Below are positions 63,507 through 64,000 of a stretch of DNA of 64,000 bases, piece by piece (the stretch's first letter is position 1; the number at the start of each line of letters is the position of its first letter). This DNA is from Candidatus Baldrarchaeota archaeon. Lineage in GTDB: Archaea > Asgardarchaeota > Baldrarchaeia > Baldrarchaeales > DXJG01. The stretch is from contig DXJG01000002.1 in the NCBI GenBank assembly GCA_019056805.1, forward strand, positions 223,103 to 287,102. Direction: 5' to 3'. Under the pieces are notes generated by a model, which worked only from the letters and a program-made list of their open reading frames with translations, did not search any database and was not told the DNA's origin. The translations under genes were made by a program, and so were the position numbers.

Positions 63507-64000
63507 GTGTACGATCTTCATATACACAGTATTTATAGCGATGGAACAGCAGGAATAGAAGAAATATCAAAGTATGCTCAAAGAAAAGGCTTGAAAATTA
63601 TCGCAATTACAGATCATTGTTCTCATGAACCATGGGGCAGTAAACTACTTGACTTAGAAACTGTAATGGAAAGAAAAAGTATAATAGAAAGCGCAAATAG
63701 CGGAAATCTTATAGTGTTAAATGGTTTAGAGACAGATATTCTTTGGAATGGACGTATTGTTTTTCCAAAAGGGTTAAAGAAAGATTTCTTTGATGTAATC
63801 ATTGGAAGTTTCCATATGTGGGGGAACATAAGTAAATGGGAGAAAAGCCTACTAAGTGTAATTAGAAGCGGAATGGTGGATATCATAGGTCATCCACTAG
63901 CATACATTGGGAAAATTCCTTGGAACATAGCTGAAAAAATTGCAATAACAGCCGCCGACTGCGATGTAGCATTAGAACTTAACTCCCACTATTCACTTCC
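63507..64000 (+). CDS. PHP-domain phosphoesterase (partial, runs off window end)
   Basis: Polymerase and histidinol phosphatase (PHP) domain. The N-terminus YDLHIHSIYSDGT, the ITDHCSHEP motif, LNGLETDIL and later VIIGSFHMWG and DIIGHPLAYI are the metal-binding blocks of the family. Only the first 164 codons are in the window. The relation to histidinol phosphatase or to YcdX-type phosphatases is open. GTG start after AAGGTGCGG. Confidence 0.88.
   Translation, partial: MYDLHIHSIYSDGTAGIEEISKYAQRKGLKIIAITDHCSHEPWGSKLLDLETVMERKSIIESANSGNLIVLNGLETDILWNGRIVFPKGLKKDFFDVIIGSFHMWGNISKWEKSLLSVIRSGMVDIIGHPLAYIGKIPWNIAEKIAITAADCDVALELNSHYSL

Noticed and set aside
1..64000. CRISPR arrays, rRNA genes and IS elements
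   Set aside because: No regularly spaced repeats, no rRNA-like conserved blocks and no transposase motifs were seen on either strand.

Overview
The window is a chromosomal segment of an archaeon. It carries two alpha and one beta 20S proteasome genes, RadA, HerA, a histone, an archaeal class I CCA-adding enzyme, ATP-dependent DNA ligase, AMP phosphorylase, the wyosine enzyme Taw1/TYW1, a branched-polyamine synthase, the archaeal HMG-CoA synthase/thiolase/DUF35 trio and archaeal-type PheRS and IleRS. The DNA is AT-rich by eye (about two thirds A+T). Starts are often TTG or GTG, usually about 6 nt after an AGGTG(A)-type ribosome binding site; I used that rule to choose many starts. Histone, AMP phosphorylase, an eL22-like ribosomal protein, a RING-like zinc module and a three-intron tRNA fit best with a TACK or Asgard lineage (for example Bathyarchaeia-like or Odinarchaeia-like). 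I cannot fix the phylum from sequence alone.

Layout. 0-6 kb: a membrane protein, ribosomal protein uS7, a circularly permuted GTPase, a lone HypC and the mevalonate-entry operon (mvaS, thiolase, DUF35). 6-9 kb: a ubiquitin-fold MoaD/ThiS-like protein with residues after its di-glycine, a SerB-like phosphatase, a nitrilase-family hydrolase, an Lrp ligand-binding domain and a small helical protein. 9-19 kb: Taw1 with an inserted helix-turn-helix, endonuclease IV, TatD, CCA-adding enzyme, a regulator, proteasome beta, AMP phosphorylase and DNA ligase. 19-29 kb: a small zinc-finger protein, an MFS transporter, an aminotransferase, a HAD phosphatase, pheS-pheT, a histone, and a CYTH/coiled-coil pair. 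29-38.8 kb: ileS, eL22-like protein, a small GTPase, two proteasome alpha paralogues sharing a 306-bp identical block, an orphan, a RimK-type ligase, two regulators, one with a PD-(D/E)XK-like nuclease domain. 39-42.6 kb: DHH/RecJ-like phosphoesterase, a formyl-THF cyclo-ligase-like protein, RadA and a tRNA-Tyr.

42.9-47.8 kb is the least explained part: a 57-aa single-pass protein and two large membrane-anchored orphans (869 and 609 aa) facing each other. 48-64 kb: HerA, NfeD-like protein, a methyltransferase, RNase Z-like, NUDIX, a second TatD, a membrane protein ending in zinc modules, two radical SAM enzymes, an M20 peptidase, the polyamine synthase BpsA, a metallo-beta-lactamase nuclease-like protein, a LOG-like protein, several small or unknown proteins and a PHP-domain gene running off the end.

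Most of this is informational and housekeeping content. I see no IS element, transposase, integrase or CRISPR array. The points most worth checking are the tRNA-Tyr with three introns (all three junctions can be deduced), the apparent gene conversion between proteasome alpha genes, the 43-48 kb orphan membrane proteins, the MoaD-like protein with a C-terminal tail and the thiolase lacking the expected nucleophilic cysteine.
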